From positions 248,001-312,000 of the forward strand of contig NZ_NFUT01000002.1 in NCBI RefSeq assembly GCF_002127215.1: a stretch of DNA of 64,000 nucleotides, written 5' to 3'. Under the pieces are notes generated by a model. The model was not told the origin of the DNA, made no database searches, and saw only the letters and a program-made list of their open reading frames with translations. Positions 21,856 through 29,829 of this stretch are shown piece by piece (position 1 is the first letter of the stretch; the number at the start of each line of letters is the position of its first letter). Position numbers and translations under genes: made by a program. Origin of the DNA: Hydrogenophaga sp. IBVHS2. GTDB taxonomy: Bacteria; Pseudomonadota; Gammaproteobacteria; Burkholderiales; Burkholderiaceae_C.

Positions 21856-23376
21856 ATGAGCCTTGCCCACCTTCTGCTGCGCCAGGCGCAGCTGCACCCC
21901 GACCGCCCGGCCATCCACCTGGGACCCCGGCGCTGGGCCACCCATGCGCAATGGGCGGGCCGCAGCGCCGCACTGGCCCGTCGTCTGACCGAGGCCGGCC
22001 TGCGGCCCGGCGACCGGGTGCTGCTGTTCATGCGCAACCACCCGCGGTATCTGGAACTGCTGTGGGGGCTCTGGTGGGCCGGGCTGGTGGCGGTGCCGGT
22101 GAACGCCAAGCTGCACCCCCGCGAGGTGTCGTGGATCGCCGGGAACGCCGAGGCCCGCTGGGCCTTCACCAGCGCCGATGTAGCCAGCGAGCCGCTGGCC
22201 GGCGTGCCGGTGCAGATCGACGTGGACAGCCCGCAGGCCGATGCCTTGCTGGCCGAGGTGGCCGGCACCCTGTCCGAACCCTTCGACGCCCCGCCGGACC
22301 ATCTGGCCTGGCTGTTCTACACCAGCGGCACCACCGGACGGCCCAAGGGCGTGATGCTGACCCATCGCAACCTCATGGCCATGGGCCTGACCTATGGCCT
22401 GGATGTGGACACCCTTCATGCCGGCGACGCCATGCTGTATGCCGCGCCGCTGTCGCACGGTGCCGGCCTGTATGCCATCCCGCACCTCATGGCCGGCGCC
22501 CGCCATGTGGTGCCCGAATCGGGCGGTGTGGACCCGGAGGAAATGTTCGCGCTGGGCCGCCACCACGGCCCGCTCACCACCTTCGCCGCGCCCACCATCG
22601 TGCGGCGGCTGGTGGAGCAGGCGCTGGCGGAAGGGCTGGACCCCGACCATGCAGCACGCTGCTTCAAGACCATCGTCTATGGCGGCGCGCCCATGTATGC
22701 CGCCGACATCCGCCGGGCGCTGGAGGTGATGGGGCCGCGCTTCGTGCAGATTTATGGCCAGGGCGAATCGCCCATGACCATCACCGCGCTGTCCCGTGCG
22801 GCACTGGCCGATGTGCAGCATCCCCGCTGGGCCGAACGCATCGCTTCGGTGGGGGTGGCCCAGACCCCGGTGCAGGTGCGCGTGGCCGATGCACAGGGCC
22901 TGCCGTTGCCGCCCGGCGAGCTCGGCGAGGTGCTGGTCAAGGGCGACACGGTCATGGCGGGCTACTGGCGCCAGCCCGAGGCCACGGCGGCCACGGTGCG
23001 CGACGGCTGGCTCTTCACCGGCGACATGGGTGTGCTGGACGCCGACGGCTTCCTGACGCTGAAGGACCGCAGCAAGGACCTCATCATCAGCGGCGGCAGC
23101 AACATCTACCCGCGTGAGGTGGAGGAGGTGCTGCTGACCGCGCCGGGTGTGGCCGATGTGGCGGTGGTGGGCGCCCCCGACCCCGAATGGGGCGAGGTGG
23201 TGGTGGCCTTCGTGGTGGCCGCCCCCGGCACCCCGCTCGACCTGGGCGAGCTCGATGCGCAGTGCCTGGCGCAGATGGCGCGCTTCAAGCGGCCCAAGCG
23301 CTATGTGGTGCTCGATGCCCTGCCCAAGAACCACTACGGCAAGGTGCTCAAGACCGAACTCCGCCAGCGGCTCTGA
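21856..23376 (+). CDS. Acyl-CoA synthetase (AMP-forming)
   Basis: 506-residue ANL-superfamily ligase activating a carboxylic acid as acyl-AMP then acyl-CoA. The P-loop-like motif YTSGTTGRPKGVMLTHRN, the A5 segment QIYGQGESPMT, WLFTGDMGVLDADGFLTLKDR and C-terminal IYPREVEEVL and NHYGKVLK (catalytic Lys) are present. IYGQGE replaces the common YGMTE. The substrate cannot be read from sequence. Start ATG at 21856, with a GTG 24 bases upstream as alternative. Confidence 0.92.
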   Translation: MSLAHLLLRQAQLHPDRPAIHLGPRRWATHAQWAGRSAALARRLTEAGLRPGDRVLLFMRNHPRYLELLWGLWWAGLVAVPVNAKLHPREVSWIAGNAEARWAFTSADVASEPLAGVPVQIDVDSPQADALLAEVAGTLSEPFDAPPDHLAWLFYTSGTTGRPKGVMLTHRNLMAMGLTYGLDVDTLHAGDAMLYAAPLSHGAGLYAIPHLMAGARHVVPESGGVDPEEMFALGRHHGPLTTFAAPTIVRRLVEQALAEGLDPDHAARCFKTIVYGGAPMYAADIRRALEVMGPRFVQIYGQGESPMTITALSRAALADVQHPRWAERIASVGVAQTPVQVRVADAQGLPLPPGELGEVLVKGDTVMAGYWRQPEATAATVRDGWLFTGDMGVLDADGFLTLKDRSKDLIISGGSNIYPREVEEVLLTAPGVADVAVVGAPDPEWGEVVVAFVVAAPGTPLDLGELDAQCLAQMARFKRPKRYVVLDALPKNHYGKVLKTELRQRL

Positions 23377-23386
23377 GCCACCGGGT

Positions 23387-23770
23387 TCAGGTGGAGGGCA
23401 GCAGCGAGGAGTGGTGGTCGACGATCAGCCAGCGGTCGTTGCTGCGCCTGAGCGCCATGCTGTAGCGCGCCGGCAGCCGCTGCCCGCCGAGCTGCAGCTC
23501 GTAGTGGCCGCTGATGAGGGCCATGTCGTCCAGCACGCGCAGGCGGTGGGGTCCGAGCCGGACCTGCGGCGCCGGCTGCATCGTCAGCACCCGTTCGAAG
23601 TACGCAATGATGCCGGCCGGGCTGTCGATGAGGTCGGTGGCGGTGGTGCCCCACAGCACGGCCGACGGGTCATACAAGGCAGTGATGCTGGAAATGGAAC
23701 CGGCATTGAAGGCCTCCATCCAGGTCAGGGTCATGTCGCCCGGCAGGGCCACGGAACGCGGGGTGGGCAT
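23387..23770 (-). CDS. NTF2-like (SnoaL/DUF4440) protein
   Basis: 127-residue NTF2-fold protein: TWMEAFNAGSISSITALYDPSAVLWGT, IIAYFERVL, and the end MALRRSNDRWLIVDHHSSLLP. Family members are ketosteroid-isomerase-like enzymes or ligand-binding subunits. It begins one base after the stop of the ABC ATPase gene, so it is the third gene of the minus-strand unit made of the Bug protein, the ABC ATPase and this protein. No signal peptide. The function is not predictable. Confidence 0.83.
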   Translation of the reverse strand: MPTPRSVALPGDMTLTWMEAFNAGSISSITALYDPSAVLWGTTATDLIDSPAGIIAYFERVLTMQPAPQVRLGPHRLRVLDDMALISGHYELQLGGQRLPARYSMALRRSNDRWLIVDHHSSLLPST

Positions 23771-23771
23771 G

Positions 23772-24536
23772 TCAGTCTCCGGTGCGGCCGAGCTGCCGAA
23801 GCACCTCGGCCTGGAAGTCGCTGCCCTGGGCCGCGGCCATGAATTCGCTGGTGCTGCCGTCAAAGCGTACCTGGCCCTGGTGGAGCAGCAGCAGGCGGTC
23901 GGCCGCGCGCGCTTCCTCGATCAGGTGGGTGGCCCACAGCACCGCCATGCCGTCCCGGCTGCACAGGTCGCGCACGGCATCGAGCAGCTGCTGGCGCGAG
24001 GCGGGGTCCAGGCCCACGGTGGCTTCGTCCATGAGCAGCACCCGCGGGCGGTGCAGCAGCGAGCGCACCAGTTCCACCTTGCGCCGGTTGCCGCCCGAGA
24101 GGCTGCGCACCACCGCGCCGGCCTGGGCCTGCAGGCCCAGCAGGCCCAGGCCGTGGTCGATGCGCTCGCGGGCCAGTGCGCGGGGCATGCCATGCAGGTC
24201 GGTGTGGAACTGCAGGTTGGCCTGGACGCTGAGGTCGAGGTCGAGCGCGCTCTGCTGGAACACCACGCCCAGCCCGGCCAGGGCACGGCTGGGGTGTTGG
24301 CGCATGTCGTGGCCCAGCACCTCGATGCGGCCGTCGTCCGGCGTGAACAGGCCGGTCAGCAGCGAGAGCAGCGTGCTCTTGCCGGCTCCGTTGGGGCCGA
24401 GCAAGGCCACCATCTGGCCGGGGAAGAGGGCCAGGTCCACGCCCTTGAGGGCGGGTTTGCTGCCGTAGGACTTGCGCAGGCCATGGGTCTGCAGCAGCGG
24501 GGTGGTCGACAAGGGCGGATCGGCAGGAGCGGTCAT
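23772..24536 (-). CDS. ABC transporter ATP-binding protein of the PQQ alcohol dehydrogenase system
   Basis: 254-residue ABC ATPase: Walker A GPNGAGKSTLLSLLTG, signature LSGGNRRKVELVRSL, Walker B VLLMDEATVGLDPASR, H-loop LWATHLIEEA. The DEAT variant and order fit the ATPase family associated with PQQ-dependent alcohol dehydrogenases. Its likely permease (26879-27730) and binding protein (25665-26894) are on the opposite strand of the same divergent locus. It overlaps the upstream Bug-type gene by ATGA. Confidence 0.88.
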   Translation of the reverse strand: MTAPADPPLSTTPLLQTHGLRKSYGSKPALKGVDLALFPGQMVALLGPNGAGKSTLLSLLTGLFTPDDGRIEVLGHDMRQHPSRALAGLGVVFQQSALDLDLSVQANLQFHTDLHGMPRALARERIDHGLGLLGLQAQAGAVVRSLSGGNRRKVELVRSLLHRPRVLLMDEATVGLDPASRQQLLDAVRDLCSRDGMAVLWATHLIEEARAADRLLLLHQGQVRFDGSTSEFMAAAQGSDFQAEVLRQLGRTGD

Positions 24537-25546
24537 GAGCCTGTGGGCGGGGCGGCGGGGCGGGCCAGCAGGTTCATGCGCGCCAGCAGTCGCTTCTCGC
24601 GTTCCACCGTCTCGATCAGGGCCTGCCGGTAGTCCCGGGTGTTGAGGTATTCCAGCGTCTGATCGTAACGGGCCAGCTCGCGCTGGTGGCGCTCGCTGAA
24701 CATGGCCTTGGCAAAGCTGTCGTGCAGCCGCTGCACCACCTCCGGCGGCGTGCCGCGCGGCGCGGCCAGACCCCAGGGCGAGCTGTGCACCGCGTTGGCA
24801 TAGCCCAGTTCGCGCAGGGTGGGCACCTCGGGCCAGCGCGGGTTGCGGGCCGCATTGAAGGTGGCCAGCAGCCGCACCTTGCCCTGCTCCAGCCAGGGCA
24901 CGAAACCGGTGGAGTTGACCCCGACCATGATCTGGCCGCCGGCCACCGCCAGCATCTGGTCCGCCGTGCCCCGGTAGGGCACATGCACCGGGCGGATGCC
25001 GTGGCGCATCAGCACGTCTTCCATGGCCAGGTGGGCCGTGGTGCCGATGCCGGTGCTGCCCACGATCAGCTCGCCGGGGTGGGCCAGTGCCCAGTCGATC
25101 AGGTCGCCCCAGGTCCGGAAGGTGCTGGCGGCCGGCACCAGCACGCCGAAGGTCACCCCGGACACCTGCAGGATCGGGCTGAGGTCGTGCAGCGGGTCCC
25201 AGGGCACATGGTTCATGAGCGCGTGCCGGTACACCGTCACCGGCACCTGGCCGATGGTATGGCCGTCGGGCTCGGCCATCTTGAGCAGCGGTGCCACCTG
25301 GGTGCCGCCGGCCCCGGGCTTGTTGATCACCACCACCGGCTGGCCCAGCAGGGGCTGGACCTCGTCGCACAGCACGCGCAGGGCCAGGTCGGTGGCGCCC
25401 CCGGGCGGCCAGGGCACGATGAGCTGGATGGGCCGGCTCGGGAAAGGGCCCGACGCGCGCGCCGCCACGGCCGGCAGGTGGCTGGCCGCCGCAGCCGCCA
25501 CGGCCCAGCTCAGGCAGCGGCGTCGGGAGGGATGGGGAGGTGTCAT
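24533..25546 (-). CDS. Bug/TctC-family tripartite tricarboxylate receptor
   Basis: 337-residue exported binding protein of the Bug family, abundant in Burkholderiales. The signal peptide is RRRCLSWAVAAAAASHLPAVAARA, followed by FPSRPIQLIVPWPPGGATDLALR, VVVINKPGAGGTQ, LGDPELIVGSTGIGTTAHLA-like GELIVGSTGIG, and EVPTLRELGY. No TctA/TctB membrane genes accompany it. It is first in an operon with the PQQ-type ABC ATPase, an unusual partner for a Bug protein. Confidence 0.88.
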   Translation of the reverse strand: MTPPHPSRRRCLSWAVAAAAASHLPAVAARASGPFPSRPIQLIVPWPPGGATDLALRVLCDEVQPLLGQPVVVINKPGAGGTQVAPLLKMAEPDGHTIGQVPVTVYRHALMNHVPWDPLHDLSPILQVSGVTFGVLVPAASTFRTWGDLIDWALAHPGELIVGSTGIGTTAHLAMEDVLMRHGIRPVHVPYRGTADQMLAVAGGQIMVGVNSTGFVPWLEQGKVRLLATFNAARNPRWPEVPTLRELGYANAVHSSPWGLAAPRGTPPEVVQRLHDSFAKAMFSERHQRELARYDQTLEYLNTRDYRQALIETVEREKRLLARMNLLARPAAPPTGS

Positions 25547-25558
25547 GCCGGCGGACCT

Positions 25559-25573
25559 TGTCTCAGGGTTTAC
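25559..25573. promoter_or_regulatory. TGTCTCA plus TCAGGGTTTAC element in divergent promoter
   Basis: TGTCTCA at 25559-25565 overlaps TCAGGGTTTAC (25563-25573). The complement GTAAACCCTGA occurs again at 47048-47058, next to another TGTCTCA (47004-47010), in the promoter region of the aldehyde oxidoreductase operon. A shared regulator site is possible, but the match is short. Confidence 0.3.
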
Positions 25574-25634
25574 AGGGAGATGCGACGCACGCTGGCACGC
25601 TGACCATGTCGCTGCAATTTCCGTTCCTGTTTGG

Positions 25635-25651
25635 CTGGCATCGAATTTGCT
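25635..25651 (+). promoter_or_regulatory. Sigma-54 promoter (-24/-12) for the PQQ-ABC/SoxYZ operon
   Basis: CTGGCATCGAATTTGCT matches the -24/-12 consensus, with GG (25637-25638) and GC (25649-25650) exactly ten bases apart. Transcription would start near 25662, almost on the ATG at 25665. The message is therefore nearly leaderless, or translation begins at a downstream codon such as GTG 25692. Confidence 0.72.
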
Positions 25652-25664
25652 GCCAACCCACACC

Positions 25665-26894
25665 ATGCCCCTGACGCCGTTGCCTGTTTCCGTGTTCTTG
25701 TCCCTCGTCTGCGCGACCCTGATCGGTGGCCTCGCGCTGGCGCCGAGCGCCGCCCGGGCGCAGCCCGCCGCGAAACCGGTGACCGTGCCGCTGGCCGTCA
25801 TCGGTCTGGCCGACGACCCCCGCTATGCCAACCGCCGCATGGAGCGGGCCTACCCGGGCCATCCGGCCGGCCGCGCCCTCGAGGGCGTGAAGCTCGGTGC
25901 CGAGGACTCGGCCTTCGAGCTGGAGGCCGCCGGGGTCGAGATGCCGGTGCGCGAGCTGCTCATCAACGACGCGGCCGGCCTGCCCAAGGCCCTGGCCGAA
26001 CTCAAGGCCGCCCGGGTGCAGCACATCGTGGCCGACCTGCCCGAGCCGCTGCTGCGCCAGCTGGTGCAGACCGCACCGGCCGCACTCGGTGGCGCGCTGA
26101 TCGTCAACGCCGGGCTGGACAGCGACAGCCTGCGAGGTGCCCAGTGCGCCCCCCACCTGCTGCACACCTACCCCAGCCGCGCCATGCTGTCGGATGCCCT
26201 GGCCCAGTACCTGGCGGCGCGCAACTGGCGCAAGGTGCTGCTGCTCACCGGGCCGGACGCGGCCGATGCGCTGCAGACCGAGGCCTTCCTGCGCAGTGCC
26301 CGGCGTTATGGCCTGAAGGTGACCCAGCAGAAGCCCTTCAAGCTCACCGGCGACCCGCGCGACCGCGACCTGGCCAACACCCGGCTGCTGACCGGCGAGC
26401 GCGAACACGAGGTGGTGGCGGTGATGGACGCCAACGGCGAATTCGCCCGGCTGCTGCCCTATGCCACCCAGTGGCCGCGCCCGGTGGTAGGCGCCAACGG
26501 CCTGACGGCGCAGCCCTGGCATCCGCAGTGGGAGCGCAACGGCGGACCGCAGCTCACCCGCCGGTTTGCCAGGCAGGAGAGCCGGCCCATGCTCGGTCAT
26601 GACTGGGCGGCCTGGGCGGCGGCCAAGGCGGTGGCGGCTGCGCTGGTGGACGCCCCGCGCGCGCCGGTGGCCCAGCACATCCAGCGCCTGCGCACCGGCC
26701 AGAGCTACATCGACGGCTTCAAGGGCCCGCGCCTGAGCTTCCGCGCCTGGGACGGCCAGCTGCGCCAGCCGCTGTTCTTGGCGCATGGCGACGGCGTGGT
26801 GGGCCTGGCCCCGCTGGACGGCGTGCTGCACCCCAAGGACGTGCTCGACACCCTGGGCGTGGACGAAGCGGAGACCACATGCAAGGCACGATGA
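25665..26894 (+). CDS. ABC transporter substrate-binding protein of the PQQ alcohol dehydrogenase system
   Basis: 409-residue exported protein with a signal peptide (VFLSLVCATLIGGLALAPSAARA). It resembles the branched-chain amino-acid-type binding proteins linked to PQQ alcohol dehydrogenase loci: IGLADDPRYANRRMERAYPGH, VREWL-like MPVRELLINDAAGL, and ARNWRKVLLLTGPDAAD. The ligand is unknown. It is first in the plus-strand operon of binding protein, permease, SoxYZ-like carrier and metallohydrolase. The ATG at 25665 lies 3-4 bases past the predicted sigma-54 start, so GTG 25692 may be the real start. Confidence 0.87.
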   Translation: MPLTPLPVSVFLSLVCATLIGGLALAPSAARAQPAAKPVTVPLAVIGLADDPRYANRRMERAYPGHPAGRALEGVKLGAEDSAFELEAAGVEMPVRELLINDAAGLPKALAELKAARVQHIVADLPEPLLRQLVQTAPAALGGALIVNAGLDSDSLRGAQCAPHLLHTYPSRAMLSDALAQYLAARNWRKVLLLTGPDAADALQTEAFLRSARRYGLKVTQQKPFKLTGDPRDRDLANTRLLTGEREHEVVAVMDANGEFARLLPYATQWPRPVVGANGLTAQPWHPQWERNGGPQLTRRFARQESRPMLGHDWAAWAAAKAVAAALVDAPRAPVAQHIQRLRTGQSYIDGFKGPRLSFRAWDGQLRQPLFLAHGDGVVGLAPLDGVLHPKDVLDTLGVDEAETTCKAR

Positions 26895-27730
26895 ACCCGG
26901 TCGACCTGACCCTGCCGCGCCCTCCGCTGGGGCTGCACCTGCTGCGCGCCCTGCGCGCGGTGGTGGGCCGCGAGATCGGCCGCTTCGTGCGCCAGCCCTC
27001 GCGCCTGGGTTCGGCCCTGGTGCGGCCGCTGCTGTGGTTCGTGGTGTTCTCGGCGGGCTTTCACAACGTGTTCGGCGTGGCCATCATCCCGCCCTACGAG
27101 ACCTACATCGAATACAAGGTCTACATGGTGCCCGGCCTGCTGGGCATGGTGGCGCTGTTCAACGGCATGCAGAGCTCGCTGTCCATGGTCTACGACCGCG
27201 AGATGGGCGTGATGCGGTTGCTGCTCACCGCACCGCTGGCGCGCGGCTGGCTGCTGGGCTTCAAGCTGCTGGCCAGCACCGTGCTGTCGGTGCTGCAGAT
27301 GGTGGTGTTCCTGGCCATCGCCCGGGCCTTCGGTGTGGACTTCGGTCTGCTCCACCTGCCGGGGCTGCTGCTGGCCATGACGGCGGGCGCCGCCCTGCTG
27401 GCCGCCCTGGGCCTGATGCTGTCGGTGTACGTGAAGCAGCTGGAGAACTTTGCCGGCACCATGAACTTCGTCATCTTCCCCATGTTCTTCATCAGCCCGG
27501 CGCTCTACCCGCTGTGGAAGCTGGAGGAGTCGGGGGCGGTCTGGCTGCTGCGCCTGGCCGAGTTCAACCCCTTCACCCACGCGGTGGAGGCCATGCGGTT
27601 TGCCATGTACGGCCAGCTCAATGCCCTGTCGTGGGCGGTGGTGCTGGGCTGTGGCGCCATCTTTTTTGCGCTGGCGCTGTGGGGCTACGACCCGCAGCGC
27701 GGCTTCATCCGCCAGAAGGGCGGGGGCTGA
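26879..27730 (+). CDS. ABC-2 type permease of the PQQ alcohol dehydrogenase system
   Basis: 283-residue membrane protein with about six transmembrane helices and the ABC-2 permease pattern: LVRPLLWFVVFSAGFHNVFG, SMVYDREMGVMRLLLTAPLARGW, NFVIFPMFFISPALYPLWKLEE, NPFTHAVEAMRFAMYG. This is an exporter-type permease even though the adjacent gene encodes a periplasmic binding protein. ATG 26879 has GGAG at 26870-26873; ATG 26891, overlapping the upstream stop, is an alternative. The partner ATPase is 23772-24536. Confidence 0.88.
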   Translation: MQGTMNPVDLTLPRPPLGLHLLRALRAVVGREIGRFVRQPSRLGSALVRPLLWFVVFSAGFHNVFGVAIIPPYETYIEYKVYMVPGLLGMVALFNGMQSSLSMVYDREMGVMRLLLTAPLARGWLLGFKLLASTVLSVLQMVVFLAIARAFGVDFGLLHLPGLLLAMTAGAALLAALGLMLSVYVKQLENFAGTMNFVIFPMFFISPALYPLWKLEESGAVWLLRLAEFNPFTHAVEAMRFAMYGQLNALSWAVVLGCGAIFFALALWGYDPQRGFIRQKGGG

Positions 27731-27740
27731 GGACATCGAC

Positions 27741-28544
27741 ATGCCGAACGATCCGATCCGACTGAACCGCCGTCACCTGCTGCTGGGCGCCGCCCTGTCG
27801 GCCACCGGCGCGCACGCCAGTGACGACCTCACCGGTGGCGATCCGCTGGGCTCCATGCAGTGGCCCACCCTGCGCAAGCAGTACCTCGGCCAGGCCCCGA
27901 TGCGCTTTGCACCGGAGGTGGTGGTGCGTGGCCCCACCTTTGCCGACGACGCCATGAACGTGCCGCTGCAGGTCGACGCGCGCGCCCTGGCCGGCACCGG
28001 TGGCGGCGTGGAGCGCATCCAGGTGGTGGTGGACCGCAACCCGGTGCGCGAAGTGCTGACCTACGAGCCGCTGCGGGCGCTGCCGGTGCTGGCCTTCCGC
28101 ATCCGCATGGAACAGGCATCGCCGGTGCGCGCGATGGTGAAGACGCGCGACGGCCAGTGGCATGTGGGCAGCACCTGGGTGCAGGCCGCCGGTGGCGGCT
28201 GCACCGTGCCGGGCGCCACCCGGGCCGACGGCTCCTGGAGCCGCACCCTCAACCAGGTGCAGGCCCGCGTGTTCCCCAACGCCATCGAAGGCAGCCGCCG
28301 CCTGCGCCTGCGGGTGATGCACCCCATGGATACCGGGCTGGTGGCCGGCGTGCCGGCCTTCTACATCGAGCAGCTCCAGCTCGACGATGCGGCCGGTCAG
28401 CCCTGGCTTCGGCTGGCGCTGCACGAGCCGGTGTCGGAGAACCCGCTGCTCACGCTGGAGCTGCCGCGCGAGGCCGCCGGCACCTGGCTGCTGCACGGGC
28501 GCGACAACAACGGCAACCGCATCCGCGCCGAGGTGCAGGCGTGA
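27741..28544 (+). CDS. Quinoprotein-associated SoxYZ-like carrier protein
   Basis: 267-residue exported protein uniting a SoxY-like and a SoxZ-like half. The signal begins RLNRRHLLLGAALSATGAHA (Tat-like RR). The SoxY-like half ends with a cysteine-bearing GGGCTVPG, analogous to the GGCGG carrier arm of SoxY. The SoxZ-like half contains VMHPMDTG and RARGRDNNGNR-like HGRDNNGNRIRAE. In thiosulfate oxidation SoxYZ carries covalently bound sulfur; here the cargo is unknown. It matches the carrier family found beside PQQ alcohol dehydrogenases and overlaps the SoxH-like gene by GTGA. Confidence 0.9.
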   Translation: MPNDPIRLNRRHLLLGAALSATGAHASDDLTGGDPLGSMQWPTLRKQYLGQAPMRFAPEVVVRGPTFADDAMNVPLQVDARALAGTGGGVERIQVVVDRNPVREVLTYEPLRALPVLAFRIRMEQASPVRAMVKTRDGQWHVGSTWVQAAGGGCTVPGATRADGSWSRTLNQVQARVFPNAIEGSRRLRLRVMHPMDTGLVAGVPAFYIEQLQLDDAAGQPWLRLALHEPVSENPLLTLELPREAAGTWLLHGRDNNGNRIRAEVQA

Positions 28545-29512
28545 AGCCGCGCCTGGTGCTCGCCGGGCTGCTGCTCGGCCTGCTGGGCCATGCCTGGGCC
28601 CAGGCCCAGACCTCGCTCACGCTGCCCGACTACCGCCTGCAGCCGCGCCAGCTCGCGGCCGACACTTGGGTGATCGAAGGCGCGGTGGAGGACTTCAGCC
28701 GGGGCAACGGCTGCAACATCATCAACACCGCCTTCATTGCCACGCCCGAGGGCACCTGGGTGATCAACACCGGGCCTTCGCGCCTGTACGGCGAGCAGCA
28801 ACGCGCAGCCGTGGCCCGCACCACGCCCCGTCCGGTCCAGCGGGTGCTGAGCCTGAACCTGCACCCCGACTATTTCTTCGGCCACCAGGCCTGGGCCGGC
28901 GTGCCCACGGCGGCGCTGGCCGGCAGCATCGCCGGCATGCAGGCCGAGGGGCGGGCCTATGCCGACAACCTCTACCGCCTGTGCGGCGACTGGATGAAGG
29001 GCACCGAATCCACGCCGTCGACCGAAGCAATCGACCCGGCCCGCCTGCCCCAGACCCTGCGCCTGGGCGGGCACACGCTGGAGCTGCACCGCCTGAGCGG
29101 CCACACCGCCGACGACCTGGTGCTGATCGACACCACCACCGGCGTGCTCTACGCCGGCGGCCTGGTCTTTGCCGACCGGGTGCCCACCACGCCGCACGCC
29201 GACTTTGCGGCCTGGCAGGCCAGCCTGGACGTGCTGGAGCGCTGGCATGCCCAGGGCAAGTTCCGCACCGTGGTGCCCAGCCACGGCCCGGTGCACACCG
29301 GCCTGTCCGGCCTGCAGCAGACCCGCGACTGGCTGCGCTGGATGACCACCCTGATGCGCGAGAGCGCCGAGCGCGGGGTCGACCTGAGCGAGCTGCTGCG
29401 CACCCCGGTGCCGGCCCGATTCGCCGGCTGGGCGGCCCAGCCGGCCGAGCTGCACCGAAGCCTGACCCAGTGGTACCCGCGCTTCGAGCAGCAGGCGCTG
29501 CAGGCTCGCTGA
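28541..29512 (+). CDS. Quinoprotein relay system zinc metallohydrolase (SoxH-like)
   Basis: 323-residue exported MBL-fold protein, signal LVLAGLLLGLLGHAWAQAQ. The metal motif is altered: where MBL enzymes have HxHxDH, this has NLHPDYFFGH (Asn106, His108, Asp110, His115). Later ligands persist as LSGHTADDLVLID and VVPSHGPVHTG. NNGCNIIN near residue 57 (RGNGCNIINTAF) matches SoxH-like relatives linked to PQQ dehydrogenases. It overlaps the SoxYZ-like gene, its probable carrier partner. Whether it is 'metallohydrolase 1' or '2' of this system I cannot tell. Confidence 0.86.
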   Translation: MKPRLVLAGLLLGLLGHAWAQAQTSLTLPDYRLQPRQLAADTWVIEGAVEDFSRGNGCNIINTAFIATPEGTWVINTGPSRLYGEQQRAAVARTTPRPVQRVLSLNLHPDYFFGHQAWAGVPTAALAGSIAGMQAEGRAYADNLYRLCGDWMKGTESTPSTEAIDPARLPQTLRLGGHTLELHRLSGHTADDLVLIDTTTGVLYAGGLVFADRVPTTPHADFAAWQASLDVLERWHAQGKFRTVVPSHGPVHTGLSGLQQTRDWLRWMTTLMRESAERGVDLSELLRTPVPARFAGWAAQPAELHRSLTQWYPRFEQQALQAR

Positions 29513-29534
29513 CACAGCGGCTGATACGGCCGGG

Positions 29535-29564
29535 ACAGTCCTGTACCGGACCGTTCAGGACTGT
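29535..29564. promoter_or_regulatory. Perfect 9-bp dyad, candidate activator site
   Basis: ACAGTCCTG (29535-29543), twelve bases, then CAGGACTGT (29556-29564) form a perfect inverted repeat centred about 190 bp before the predicted transcription start of the alcohol dehydrogenase. This is a normal distance for a sigma-54 enhancer site. Confidence 0.5.
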
Positions 29565-29709
29565 TGCACCGACGGGTGATTCATTTCTGAACACGCATGA
29601 ACAGTCCATGAACAGTGCGTGGCGCCGGCAGTGTTGCAGCCGGCCGGTCCGGACGGTCAGTGGGCGGTTTTTCTAGGGGTTTACACGAAGGATTCCCGGG
29701 TGGCAGACC

Positions 29710-29726
29710 CTGGCACAGATGTTGCC
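29710..29726 (+). promoter_or_regulatory. Sigma-54 promoter (-24/-12) of the alcohol dehydrogenase gene
   Basis: CTGGCACAGATGTTGCC is a near-ideal -24/-12 element, with GG (29712-29713) and GC (29724-29725) ten bases apart. It predicts a start near 29737 and a leader of about 93 bases. Confidence 0.78.
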
Positions 29727-29829
29727 CTTTGGGGTCTGTGCAACCCAAAGACCGGAGGGGTCGGGGTGTCACCAGCGACCGCACAAGGGTGTGGTCGCCG
29801 CCATCAACCCCAAGAGCAGGAGACCGACA

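Larger units (their letters stand above)
29513..29829 (+). promoter_or_regulatory. 317-bp regulatory gap upstream of the alcohol dehydrogenase
   Basis: No gene is visible. The gap holds a perfect long dyad (29535-29564), two direct ATGAACAGT repeats at 29597-29605 and 29608-29616 inside a CACGCA...TGCGTG dyad (29592-29621), a GGGTTTAC element (29677-29684), a sigma-54 promoter (29710-29726) and an RBS AGGAG (29818-29822). CTTTGGG/CCCAAAG (29727-29733, 29744-29750) flanks the predicted start point. The layout is that of an activator-dependent sigma-54 promoter with upstream sites 100-180 bp away. Confidence 0.65.

Noticed and set aside
21334..23334. A 666-codon minus-strand open frame opposite the Rnk-like and acyl-CoA synthetase genes
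   Set aside because: Antisense shadow of two well-supported genes.
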